From Acanthosepion lycidas (lineage: Eukaryota; Mollusca; Cephalopoda; Sepiida; Sepiidae), in NCBI GenBank assembly GCA_963932145.1, contig OZ010578.1, positions 44,153,404 through 44,217,403 of the forward strand: 64,000 bases of DNA, in the 5' to 3' direction. Positions within the stretch are counted from its first letter, which is position 1. Every line of letters starts with the position of its first letter. The notes beneath the pieces were generated by a model that was not told the origin of the DNA, ran no database searches, and worked only from the letters and a program-made list of their open reading frames with translations. The position numbers were made by a program, and so were the translations under genes. This document shows, one piece after another, positions 9,712 to 20,451 of this stretch.

Positions 9712-10061
9712 TAGTGGATGTGTTAATTATAATGGGCAAATACTTGTTGAGAATAGGCTGCGTGAAAATTAACGATTTCCACTAACATTAAAATCTCTAT
9801 ATTCATACATAGAATAAGATACAAAACTCAACGGAATGATTTCAAAACATAACAATTAGATTTATTAATGTTTGATGTACAAGCATGCGAACTGAAAAGG
9901 TAGGACAGAGTCGTGTCCCTTTGATTTGGTAATAGTTGTACCGGAGTTCATATTAAGAAGAAGTAATATTGAACTTGTAATTTAGAAGAATAAAGTTTGG
10001 AATTGTGAGTTCTAAAATTGGTAAAAGTTCAGGAGTGATTTCAGAGTTCGTGAATGTTGGT
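9712..10061 (-). repeat. Right arm of the large inverted repeat
   Basis: Reverse complement of parts of 7341-7868 at high identity, including the GGACACGACTCTGTCCTACC block and the outer AGGAGTGATTTCAGAG block. The outer limit falls near 10061, where similarity to the left arm ends. Confidence 0.75.
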
Positions 10062-12230
10062 AATTGTCTTTAACGTCTGGTCAGCAATGACTAAGACGGG
10101 AGTTCCTGATGGTTACATCTTGGCACTTGGTAGCAAGGAATGAGAAGTACTACTCCAAAAGTTCACATGTGTTCGGTTTATATAATGGCCGTGTACCACG
10201 TGAGAGGATCAAAGCATATGAGCGGGAAAATAGATTGGTCGCGTACAGGTCGAAACTGACCAATCAGCAAGCAAGATTAGAGGTGATTGACCAATGAATA
10301 CTTGTTATATTTATGTGAAAGTAGGATTTTACTTACCAGATAGGAAGAGTGCATTTCCTAAAAAGAGGTAAGGCTGGTTTGTTGTGGAAGATTCCAAAAT
10401 TTCCGCCTTAAGCCCAGTGGGACACTTACGAATCTTATCCTGAATGGATAAATATGCAGATATAAGAAATGGGCAAAACTGTATCAGTACTCTGCTTAAC
10501 GTCGGATTTAGGACAAATGAGGTCCTGTGCTAATTTACTTAAGAGGGCCCTTTACTTGGGCCCTGAAGGAGGTAGGCCCGGCATGCCTATATAGTCTTGG
10601 TAGGAAGATGGTGACCCCTGGGAACCCTATCACACCTAAGCACAATGGTAAATCCGGCACTGACTCTACTGCTGTCGGCTACTGCTGAAAGTTGTAAACA
10701 ACGTGTGGCGCTGCCCTCGCAGCTGCTCAGTGAACTCATGGCGGATGATTAAAAGAAAGTACTGGACAACAGAAGTTGACGGATTAAAGAATGTATATAA
10801 AATTATAGTTTTTATTGCCATTCTATTTATGTGTTGAATTCATTCGTTTATTTAAGATTGTTGTTGTGTTATTGTAATGACAAAAGTACGCCGGTGTAGG
10901 CTTTAAGAAAGCTTTATTCAACTGAGAATACGAGGTTCGAGTATAGTGTCCTTTTATAGTCCCAGTAAACAGAAATAGCTCTCTCAAAGAGGAGAGTAAC
11001 AAAACAAGGGTAGACCACTCTTAATTATTCATAACAGTTATATGCTGAATTTTTTTCTATATTTTTTAAGGACTTCTGTTGGAGGATTTTCTTTTCGCCA
11101 ATAAACTGGCCTCCACATCTTAATTGTGAGTTTCCTACAGTTTCCAGCGAACATTTGCGATAGTAATTTTAACAGCTTGCGGCATGAATATTTTCAGTCG
11201 AATCAGATTTCAACCCTTTCACGATAGTGATTTATCTCCTGATATTAAACATTTTTATTTCGGCACTCTAAATTTCTCTTACCTCATTTTTCCGCCGTTT
11301 TCAGCTAACCGAGTGTCGAATTAAAGAGAAGGGAGAGAACTTGGATTGTATTATATTCAAATATAAAACTATGACTTCTGATTCACATAGCAGGTGTAAG
11401 CGAACGCCTAAAACCCAAACGTACAACAAACTGATAATAACCACCTGGTTAATTACAATCGGCTCTTCGTATCCGCGAGGTTCGCATTCATTTACAGATT
11501 TCAACCAACAATGATGAAGTGAATCGAAGATTATGTGTTGCTGAAAAAAGAAAAAATGCAACATTTTTAATAGTTTTCAATTTCATATTGTAATAAATAT
11601 TCTTTTATTCAGACTAAAAATCTTAAAAATTCAAAAACAAACTTGCTTAATTTAAATCTGTCCTATTGTTATTCCTGATCGAAAACACCAAAACGTGAAA
11701 GATTGTCCATATTCATTGTTCGGTAATGGTTTGAACGAAGTAAGGGAGGTAACTCAGGATATTTATTGTATATAAATACAATTATGGGACAAGGCTGAAA
11801 AGCGGGCAATGGGTTGAGGCTGGTTTTCACTGATTATATACCTAGCTAATCCGATTCACGACCCATTCACTCATCAGCATCGCACATCCTTTTCGCGAAA
11901 TTAAAAACTTAAAAAATATTCATTTTTATTTTTTTCAAAACGTTGAAGATTTTTTTTATTATCGTATTCTTAATCCCTCTTAAGGTAAAAAAAAAATCTT
12001 ATCGACTTACAAAGCAATATTCACATATTTCATTAGCCTATCGTACCATTTTGATGATGGCAGACGTTAATGGGATTATGTAGCAACAGATAATAAATAC
12101 AATATTTTTATGATTGACAATTATCTTTGTTTTAATTATTATGATTACTACTGGACTAAAGGAGGAAAAATGTATGAAACAAAATTTTCACACGAATAAC
12201 TTATATAATGTAGACAGTAAAAGTGAGAGA
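10062..12230. other. No gene recognised
   Basis: AT-rich DNA without a credible coding frame. A small GC-rich patch at 10530-10740 includes a hairpin (GGGCCC around 10546-10562) and could belong to an old SINE. I see no splice-bounded exon or RNA gene. Confidence 0.5.
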
Positions 12231-12243
12231 GTGTGTGTGTGTG

Positions 12244-12353
<110 letters not shown>

Positions 12354-12462
12354 AGTTTATGAAAAACTAGGTAATCCATATGAGTAAACCTAAGGAGGAT
12401 AAAATCCAGAGAGCTCAATGTAAATCCAGAACAAATAATTTAAATAAAAACAGACCACTTTA

Positions 12463-12530
12463 AGGTTCCATGTAATAAATTATTTCACCACAGCCCTTTT
12501 AAAAGGACTGCGGATCATCAGACTTTACTT
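12463..12530 (-). ncRNA. Hammerhead-like RNA motif A
   Basis: On the minus strand CTGATGA (12521-12515) leads into an 11-bp helix (arms 12513-12503 and 12498-12488, two G-U pairs, loop TTAA). GAAA follows (12486-12483), then a 3-bp stem III with a 3-nt loop and an AUU cleavage-type triplet ending at 12474. Stem I is poor beyond two pairs, and the first stem II position is a U-U mismatch. The core boxes and spacing match a hammerhead; activity is doubtful. Its flanks match motif B, 200 bp away. Confidence 0.55.
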
Positions 12531-12684
12531 CCAAACAAAAAATGAAAAGAAAATTTACACATTTTTGACGGGCCGTATTAAACATATATAAATTAACGAA
12601 GTGAGTAAGTGAGGGGGGAGAGAAAGAAGACATGAGTGAGTTAGCAGATATTATATATATAATAAAAAGGCTTAAACACTAATA

Positions 12685-12745
12685 TTCCATGGTCATAATT
12701 TATTCCATTGGAATCGTAAATACGATCCAATTCATCAGACTTACA
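12685..12745 (-). ncRNA. Hammerhead-like RNA motif B (paralogue of A)
   Basis: Minus strand: CTGATGA (12738-12732), then a 10-bp helix with one bulge (arms 12731-12722 and 12717-12707, 4-nt loop), then GAAT in place of GAAA. The flanks (AAGTCTGATGA, CATGGAA) match motif A while the helix sequence is unrelated yet still complementary. The GAAA change should inactivate a ribozyme. Confidence 0.5.
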
Positions 12746-13257
12746 AATTCAAAAAGAAAACAGAAAAAACAACTCCGGAAATAAAAAATAGAATTTAGAG
12801 AGAGTGTAAGTATGAGAGTGCGGGACGAATATTAGAGCTAAAGAGAGGGGTAACAGATGAGAGAAGGTGGGGGATTAAAATTTAACAGAGAGAAGTTTTA
12901 GAGAGGGGAGTCAAAGATGGTTTAAGTGAGAGAAATATGAATGTTGTCAGATGTCTAATACATTAAAGATGTAACCGGAAAGGATACATTTTGTGGTAAC
13001 ATACACACACCATAGACGATCTCATCTTAAAGATCAGAAGAAGAGGGGGGGAGGAAAAGAAAAGAAAAAGGGGTGGGGGAGAGAGACGGGGCGGTGGGAA
13101 CTAAAACTGAAGGGCATTTATTAAAAGGGCCGCTGTGTAATTAAGAATATTTGACAAAATTAATATTGACTACAGGTTACAAATCAAATATAAACATATA
13201 GAAAATAAATATAACGATTATCTAATCTAGCAAGGACCTATATTTCTATCTTCAAAA
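12746..13257. other. Purine-rich unassigned DNA
   Basis: GA-rich stretches such as 13021-13095 with no coding frame and no recognisable element. It may be degraded microsatellite. Confidence 0.5.
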
Positions 13258-13369
13258 ACACATGCATATACACACATACACAATAACATATACACGTACA
13301 TACATACATATAGGCGTGTACACACATACACACACATAAACCCATGTACACATATACAAATATATATTC

Positions 13370-13416
<47 letters not shown>

Positions 13417-13655
13417 CACATACATATATGTATACATATATATATACATAAATACACACACACACATACATACATATACACATACATCCATACACATCCA
13501 CTCCTACATATATATACATTTACACACATATATACATACGGACATACACATACGTGCACATAAACATATATACATAAAACTTTACATCTCCATACAATTA
13601 CATACACCCATCTAAACAAATAAACAATGTATCCCTATATCTATCTGTCTAACTA

Positions 13656-13687
<32 letters not shown>

Positions 13688-13792
13688 CACCCATATACAG
13701 ATATATATGAATACATACATACCAAAACATATGCACACACATATATAAACACATCTACATAGACATCTACCTCCATATACATACATCCCTAT

Positions 13793-13823
<31 letters not shown>

Positions 13824-13842
13824 TGCATACATATACATATAT
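13258..13842. repeat. Degenerate CATA/TACA/TA microsatellite
   Basis: Continuous ACATA-type repeats with a pure (TA) core at 13377-13411. All apparent ORFs are Tyr/Ile/His/Cys repeat artefacts. Confidence 0.95.
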
Positions 13843-14222
13843 AGAGGAGGCACGGTGGAGTAATGGATATTGGCTTGGATTGAGGAATCGGAGATTCCAT
13901 TACATTCACTTACGTGCTAATACCCTTGGGAAAGGTATGAATCCTCTTCTTCTTCCTCCAGCTATGGGTAAAATAGCAGGACAGACTGGGTTCTATAGCC
14001 TTGGATGGCAACTGGTCTAGGAGAAGGACAACTCTGAATTCAAAACCTGCGGAGGGTCGTTTGGGAACCTTGTGGCATTCGGTGCACCAAAAAGTGTGGA
14101 TTGTCCTGCACGAGGCCTTCACCACTATAATCAAATCTCATGTGCCGGTGTCGGGCTGTCGGTTTCCTGGAAACTGATCTGCTTGACCCTCATACGTCGA
14201 ATCTCAACGGGAGAGTCGATCA
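13843..14222 (+). mobile_element. SINE, about 380 bp
   Basis: The unit begins with a tRNA-like head (GGCACGGTGGAGTAATGG, then AATCGGAGATTCC) and continues with a body rich in conserved-looking GC sequence, including CCTTGGGAAAGGTATGAATCC and ATGGGTAAAATAGCAGG. It ends in (TA)n. A partial second copy lies at 61262-61340. The size and tRNA-like head fit the cephalopod SINEs with a shared central domain; that family assignment is from memory of the type, not a match. Confidence 0.6.
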
Positions 14223-14345
14223 CATATACATATATATATATATATACATACATACATACACATACATATACATATATACACTCCTACATATATACACAAA
14301 TACATACACAAGTACGCACATATACATATACATATAAATCATATA
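14222..14345. repeat. (TA)n/(TACA)n microsatellite
   Basis: Simple repeat tail following the SINE. Confidence 0.93.
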
Positions 14346-14395
14346 CATGCACCACTGACCTGTATATATATATAAATAGCCGAGAAAAATAACAG

Positions 14396-14449
14396 CACTC
14401 GTGACCTGACGATTACATCTAGCATGAAACAGACTGTCGCCACTAAGTG
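14396..14449 (+). ncRNA. Hammerhead-like motif of PLE type
   Basis: CTGACGA (14406-14412) and GAAA (14426-14429) are present. Stem III is short (ACA with TGT, loop GAC) and is followed by C14438, giving a GUC triplet before the expected cleavage. Stem I pairs GTG (14401-14403) with CAC (14441-14443), and CAC (14396-14398) with GTG (14447-14449), across an internal loop. Stem II is the weak point: the 13 nt between the boxes do not pair. The 3' half recurs at 40704-40770 with the 5' half deleted. Confidence 0.45.
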
Positions 14450-14545
14450 TTGACTTCTATGTTCACTTTTATATTTACACACGCTCTATCTCTGATATTG
14501 AGCACTTTATCCCATAAATATAGCACATCTTAAGACTATATTTCT

Positions 14546-14567
14546 TCATATATATATATATATATAT

Positions 14568-14628
<61 letters not shown>

Positions 14629-15161
14629 TGCATATATATAAATATGTATATACATGTAAATATGTATATACATGTATATATGTAAATATATATATATGTA
14701 AATATGTATATATATATATGTAAATATGTGTATATATATATATTTATATATATATGTAAATATATATATATGTAAATATGTATAAATATATATATATGTA
14801 AATATGTATATATATATATGTGTGTAAATATTTATATATATATATATATATGTATATGTAAATATGTATGTATATATATATATGTATATATATATGTATA
14901 TGTAAATATGTATGTATATATATATATGTATATATATATGTATATGTAAATATGTATGTATATATATATATGTATGTATATATATATGTAAATATGTATG
15001 TATATATATATATATGTATATGTAAATATGTATATATGTATATGTAGATATATATATTTGTATATGTAAATATGTATATATATGTATATGTAGATAGTTA
15101 TATATATATGTATACATATATGTATACATATATACATGTATATATATGTATATGTAAATAT

Positions 15162-15193
<32 letters not shown>

Positions 15194-15460
15194 GTAAATA
15201 TATATGTAAATATGTATATATGTATATATAAATATGTATACATGTATATGTATATGTAAATATGTATATATATATATATGTATATGTAAATATGTATATA
15301 TATATATATATGTAAATATGTATATATATATATGTATATATAAATATGTATATATATATGCATATGTAAATATATATATATGCATATCTATATATATATG
15401 CATATGTAAATATATATATAAATATGCGTATTTAAGTATATATGTGCATATGTAAATATA
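14546..15460. repeat. ~900-bp TA-rich satellite with a TGTAAATATG motif
   Basis: After pure (TA)n at 14546-14620 the array becomes variable blocks of (TA)n punctuated by TATGTAAATATGTATA, repeated more than 15 times with 16-60 bp spacing. Both strands give long Tyr/Ile/His artefact frames. Confidence 0.93.
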
Positions 15461-15462
15461 TA

Positions 15463-15521
15463 TTAGGTTGGTGCAAAAATAATGATGTAATAATGTCGTT
15501 TTTTGACGTATTTTTTAATGT

Positions 15522-15524
<3 letters not shown>
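15463..15524 (+). mobile_element. Truncated MADE1-like mariner MITE (left half)
   Basis: Starts with TTAGGTTGGTGCAAAAATAA after a TA dinucleotide, as in the two complete 80-bp copies at 43249 and 45211. A short extra block (about 13 bp) interrupts it, and the right terminal repeat is missing where (TA)n begins. A TA target duplication may have seeded the microsatellite. Confidence 0.8.
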
Positions 15525-15580
<56 letters not shown>

Positions 15581-15616
15581 TATGTAAATATATATATATA
15601 TATATATATGCATATG

Positions 15617-15662
<46 letters not shown>
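15524..15662. repeat. (TA)n microsatellite
   Basis: Two TA tracts separated by GCATATGTAAATATA blocks like those in the 14.5-15.4 kb array. Confidence 0.95.
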
Positions 15663-15667
<5 letters not shown>

Positions 15668-15789
15668 AACAAGAACTTGTGAGTGACATATTGCTCTGGA
15701 CCCCGAGCTATGGAGCAAGGCATGTTGGTCAACTAGTAACCACCTGATGCTATGTTATAACGCAGAATTCTACCCAAATGATTTTCTGA

Positions 15790-16060
15790 CTTTGATACAT
15801 GAATGTAATGGTTGGTGTGATGGACTCATGAATGTCCAAGCTAGCTATGTCCAAATAAGATTTTTTAAAATACTTTTTAAAATTTTTAGAAATACTTCTG
15901 GAGTTGTCGCAGTCATTGTTAGTTTTTCTATCTGCTCTTGTGGTCTTTGATCATGATGTCTAGGTGATTAGCTTTGATTGTCCTGTCTGCGAATATTGGA
16001 AAGTCCCATAAAATTTTTACATGTCTTCTTCTTATTATTATTATTATCTTCTTCCTCACA
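15790..16060 (-). pseudogene. RTE-like LINE fragment
   Basis: The minus strand reads HVKILWDFPIFADRTIKA, then HLDIMIKDHKSR before a stop. This is the conserved WDF-x-I-x-TD-x-I-x-A-x-x-PDI block found downstream of the reverse transcriptase in many RTE-like invertebrate LINEs. The rest is decayed. The same class of element is represented at 16518-17690. Confidence 0.7.
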
Positions 16061-16519
16061 GTTTTTCATTTTCAACTGGTAATCTTGCCTTATAAGTGTT
16101 CTTCATCAACTCGTACATATTCAGACAGACAGAGCCTTTCACAGATTATTTTTAGTCCAAGCAATGCCTGATTTTGAAATGATGAGATGCTAGACTTTAT
16201 TCTAATTTTCTTAAATATTGTATACACGTATAAAGATATTTTTATATTTTTACAAATAAAAAATTATAAAATCTTGTAATAAAAGTCTTTGTATAAATGT
16301 CACTTGTCATTGGAAAAATGGTTGTACTGTTAATCAATGTGATAAAACCAATGAAAGCCAACTGGTGTGAATGGAATTCAATTGAATTGTTAGTAACATG
16401 AGGGTTATACTTCAATGCAATTTTTAAACATAACTTTAAGACAGACCTATTGTAAAAATATTGTTCAACATTGTGAAACACCGTCTTTTATTTTTCTTTT
16501 CTTAAATTGAACTCTTAAC

Positions 16520-16520
<1 letters not shown>

Positions 16521-16583
<63 letters not shown>
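16521..16583. repeat. (ATT)n microsatellite, LINE tail 1
   Basis: About 20 units; terminal tail of a LINE 3' UTR unit in minus orientation. Confidence 0.95.
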
Positions 16584-16891
16584 TTCCTTTGATTTCTGTT
16601 CTATACTCATTTCCTTCCGGGTCCCAACCAGAGACTTAAGGTCAGAAATTGCATCATAATATTTTCCATTGAGCATTTTTGTGAAAAAAAAAAAAAAAAA
16701 AAAGAAGACAACCTAAGATAAGGCCTTTCGCAATGTGTGATCTGTATTTATGGGTACAATTTTTAGTATTTCTTTAAGGCTTGGGATACCAGGTATTCCT
16801 TCAATAAGTCTATCGAAACCTTTTCCAATCAATCCGAGGGCTCCAAATACAACTGAAAATATTCATGTCTTCGGACACCAAATTTTTGAGA

Positions 16892-16892
<1 letters not shown>

Positions 16893-16948
<56 letters not shown>
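16893..16948. repeat. (ATT)n microsatellite, LINE tail 2
   Basis: About 18 units adjoining the second 3' UTR unit. Confidence 0.95.
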
Positions 16949-17091
16949 TTCCTTTAATTTCTGTTCTATACTCATTTCCTTCCGGGTCCCAACCAGAGAC
17001 TTAAGGTCAGAAATTGCATCATAATATTTTCCACTGAGCATTTTTGTAAAAAAAAACAAAGAAAAAAAACAGAAAAAAACCCTAAGGTCAT

Positions 17092-17093
17092 AC

Positions 17094-17153
<60 letters not shown>
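17092..17153. repeat. (ATT)n microsatellite, LINE tail 3
   Basis: About 20 units adjoining the third 3' UTR unit. Confidence 0.95.
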
Positions 17154-17155
<2 letters not shown>

Positions 17156-17330
17156 TCTTTGATTTCTGGTGTGTACACATTTTTTTATGTATCCTGTCCA
17201 GAGACCTAAGGTTAGAATTGGCATCATGACATTTTCCACTGACCGATTAAAAAAAAAAATAGACACACACATTTTACATACATAAAACCCTTTGTAAGGT
17301 GTAGGGTGTACTTTTTTGTTTTTTTTAAGG

Positions 17331-17331
<1 letters not shown>

Positions 17332-17383
<52 letters not shown>
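17332..17383. repeat. (ATT)n microsatellite, LINE tail 4
   Basis: About 17 units adjoining the fourth 3' UTR unit. Confidence 0.95.
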
Positions 17384-17385
<2 letters not shown>

Positions 17386-17690
17386 TCCTTTGATTTCTGT
17401 TCAATAATCATTTCCTCCCAGTTTCTAACCAGAGACTTAAGGCCAGAAATGGCATTTCTTCACATTTGTGTAAAAAAGATGATAAATCCATGCACATTTT
17501 ATACTGATAAAAAAAAAATCATTTGTAGGGTGTGAGCTGTGCTTGTAAGAACAATTTTTTTTATTTCTTTAATACCTGGGTTATCAGATTCCTTCAGTGA
17601 GTCTGTCAGAACCTTTTCTAATTAGACCCAGGACATCAACATGAACTGGAATTATTGATTGATATGTCCTGGAAAGGGATATATTTGTTC

Positions 17691-18274
17691 GAAGTAGCTG
17701 AGCTGGTCCTCGTCGTGGTGGTAGACAATAGACAATAGATGAAGACAATAGTCATCGTCCTGTACCTCCACATCAGTCTGTATTTATGGCTGACACCAGC
17801 CAATCATATTACTGTGAGGGGGAACCCAGGTGTATGCATATTCATTACATCATTGATATTATTATTATTATTATTTTCCCATTTTTTAATTTTCTTTGTT
17901 CTTCTATTTCTTCTTTCTCAGTCGTGCTCTTTGTTTGTTTCATATATAAATTTCAGTTTCTTGACACTATGATTCAAAGAAGTTGCAAATTTCATTTAGA
18001 TATGCAAACAATCATTTTATTTTTATTTTTTTTTAAAATCAATAGGTTTCTTACTTGCAAGCAATTTCAAGCCAATCTGAAATTAAATAAATTATATTTT
18101 GCAAAATTAAACCAGAACTATTATTTGAATATATTTGCCAATGTTTCAGTTAAAATATTAATTCCTTATATTTTGAAATCAAGCACTAAAAATGAATATT
18201 ACCTGACTTATGGGTTGTTGTTGAATGAGCTTTCTGCAAATACTTGATTATCTTTTAAAATTTTATTTTATGTC
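17691..18274. other. No gene recognised
   Basis: AT-rich. The 153-codon open frame here has no domain, codon bias or splice context that would support a gene. Confidence 0.5.
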
Positions 18275-18894
18275 TGTTATGGGACCTTACCCGTAATAAC
18301 ATAATGGACTATTTTATATGTAATAAATACTGCGCCTCAAGAGGAAGCAGGGAGTTCCGTCTGAAGTCGGGCGACCGGCTGACCGGCTGATCGGTTGAAC
18401 ACTCTGCCTTCCGGCGGGGAGGAACCCGAGCGAGGCTACGCTGAAGGGCGGAGTCTCTTTTGGGGAGGTAAACCGACCCTGAACCCGTTTATACAGGTTC
18501 AAAGGGCATATTTTTGGCCGAGCCCACGGGCTCGGAGATCCCACGGGCTCGGAGATCCCACGGGCTCGGAGATCCCACGGGCTCGGAGATCCCACGTTAA
18601 ACCGGCCTTGTGCCACATGATGCCCTCATTTGCGGGGGGGGTGACTAAATACTGTTCAGTCTGAAGTCTGGAGTGAGGTTCGTCAGAAGTCCGTCAGGAG
18701 TCAGTCGGTCAGTCGAAGCAGCGGCAGTCCAAACAGAGTTGCGTTCAGACAATTACTACTAAACCTGATTGTTTGTACTAACACTTTCTACTTCCCTGTA
18801 TATATTCCTGTGTTATTCCATATCCGTGTTCGAGTTCTTCTTTATTGGTTCTACCTTGGACTATCATCGTGGTACAAGGAACCGGACCATAACA
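18275..18894 (+). repeat. 5' LTR
   Basis: Begins TGTTATGGGACC and ends ACCATAACA. It differs from the 3' LTR by point changes and by four copies instead of one of a 17-bp unit at 18528-18595. AATAAA (near 18322) and a TATA-like patch near 18798 could be its control signals, but neither is proven. Confidence 0.85.
18528..18595 (+). repeat. 17-bp tandem repeat inside the 5' LTR, four copies
   Basis: The unit GGGCTCGGAGATCCCAC is repeated four times exactly. The 3' LTR holds a single copy (with AGG for GGG at its start). The preceding GAGCCC can pair with GGGCTC, so each unit can form a small hairpin. Confidence 0.95.
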
Positions 18895-19300
18895 GTGGCG
18901 ACGAGCGATTCGAACTCATTCGGTGGAAGAAAAAAAATTTGTTCGCCACAACATAGCAGTGGCGAGGAGGAAACCAACTCTCTACGCGGAGGACATACCT
19001 TTTTTTTTTTGCTATCTGTCGCGCATAACAAGTGGCGACGAAGGTTCGAACTCTCACGTGAAGAACAAACAACAAAATCATCTCTCGGCAACATAACAAG
19101 TGACGACGAAGAAACCCCTAAAAAGGAAATACGAACTCTATACACGGAGGACTTATTTTTCTGCTATACGTCACACATAACAAGTGGCGATCTGGAAAAA
19201 CCTTAAAGAAAAATAAACTCCCTACTCGGAGGACATTTTTTTTTTTGCTATCCGTCGTACGTAACAGTGGACGCCGATTAAATTCTAAAAAAAAACAAAA
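18895..19300 (+). other. Leader with six primer-binding-site-like repeats
   Basis: The expected primer-binding site directly after the LTR reads GTGGCGACGAGCG. Related strings preceded by CATAACA recur near 18952, 19023, 19091, 19175 and 19258, spaced about 65-85 bp. CGGAGGACAT followed by a T run and GCTATC also recurs. The leader therefore seems to have grown by repeated duplication that includes the LTR junction. I cannot assign the primer tRNA. Confidence 0.7.
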
Positions 19301-19383
19301 GAAAAATTTCACTGACAACAAAGGAAAGTTTTTTTGCGAGCACAGGCTACAGAATATCAGGTTACACAAAAAAATACGTTAAC

Positions 19384-20395
19384 ATGGAAGATCTTAAGTC
19401 AACCATTATGGAACTTATCAAAGTCTAGTTTGAACAACAAGGTACGAACAAAAACATTTGGAAATGCAGGAATTATTGATACGTGCAATGGCAAATAAGG
19501 AGCAAAAACCCGAGAACGAATCAGTTCTCTCTCAAGACGCTATATTTGGAGTAATATCGAAGATTTCAAGTACGCACCCGACGAAGATAAAACTTTTGCA
19601 AATTACTTCCGAAGGTATGAAGATCTATATGATTTTGACTGCAAAGATTGGTCAGACGCACGTAAAGTACGCCTTTTATTAAGAAAATTAGGCACAGGCG
19701 AATATACCAAATTCGTTGATTATATCCTTCCCAGAAAAACAAGCGAGTTAACGTTCAAAGAATCTATAAAATTGCTAACGGAACTTTTCAGCCATAATAC
19801 TTCACTATTTCATAAAAGATGGAAATGCATGAACCTTACAAAAAAGCATAGCGAAGATTACGTAACTTTCGCATCCATTGTTAATAAATATTGTGACGAC
19901 TTCAAATTATCGGAACTCAGCGCTGACAACTTCAAATGCTTAATTTACGTCCAATGTCTGGTTTAAACCAAAGACGCAGAAATGAGACGTAGAATACTTA
20001 CTAAATTGGAAAATGAACAAGATCTGACACTTCAAAAACTAGCCGAAGACTGCCAGAGATGCGTCAGCGTAAAAAAAGACTCTAAAGACATAGAACAAAC
20101 TGGCATAGCATACATACGCAAAGTACGAAGTACAAATTTTACCTCCTCACAAACAAAGCAAACAAATTTTCCCTCCTCACAAACAAACCGAACTGATTTT
20201 CCCGCCTCAAGAACAGGTAAAACAAAATTTTCTAATTATAATCAACATAAAAGAAACTACCACCAAGTCCATGCTATCGTTGTGGGTCTTGGCATTGGGT
20301 TAAAGACTGTACATATCGTGCTAAAACTTGTCTATCATGTAAAAAAAATGGTCACAAAAGTTCTCTCTGTTGGTATAGAAAAGAAAGCAGAATAA
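19384..20395 (+). pseudogene. gag-like region, broken
   Basis: Starts at an ATG (MEDLKSTIMEL) but meets a stop within 15 codons. Later frames carry capsid-like sequence (for example TELFSHNTSLFHKRW and ADNFKCLIYVQCL) and a basic tail near 20150-20390 with a CHHC-like cysteine region that is itself shifted. At least three frame changes are needed to read it through. Family: Ty3/gypsy gag by position and content. Confidence 0.7.
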
Positions 20396-20451
20396 GAATT
20401 ACGAGGACCTATCAAACAGATGGGACTAATATAAGAAAATATGTACAAGTT

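Larger units (their letters stand above)
16518..17690 (-). mobile_element. Stack of four RTE-like LINE 3' ends with (ATT)n tails
   Basis: Minus strand at 16890-16745 encodes the typical LINE C-terminus (FGALGLIGKGFDRLIEG, then PSLKEILKI, ending LRKALS and a stop). A second, more decayed version lies at 17680-17540. Each is followed by a ~100-bp 3' UTR containing GACCTTAAGTCTCTGGTTGG. That UTR occurs four times (about 17470-17384, 17260-17154, 17050-16949, 16690-16583), each ending in (AAT)n on this strand. The frames are short and degenerate. Confidence 0.75.

Noticed and set aside
13258..15662. CRISPR-like or other prokaryotic repeat array
   Set aside because: Units are simple dinucleotide/tetranucleotide repeats without unique spacers, in a eukaryotic genome.
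16829..17272. Minus-strand frame with poly-Asn runs resembling an Asn-rich protein
   Set aside because: The Asn runs are (AAT)n LINE tails; flanking residues belong to noncoding 3' UTR repeats.
17786..18247. 153-codon plus-strand gene
   Set aside because: Low-complexity AT-rich translation with no recognisable family and no supporting signals.
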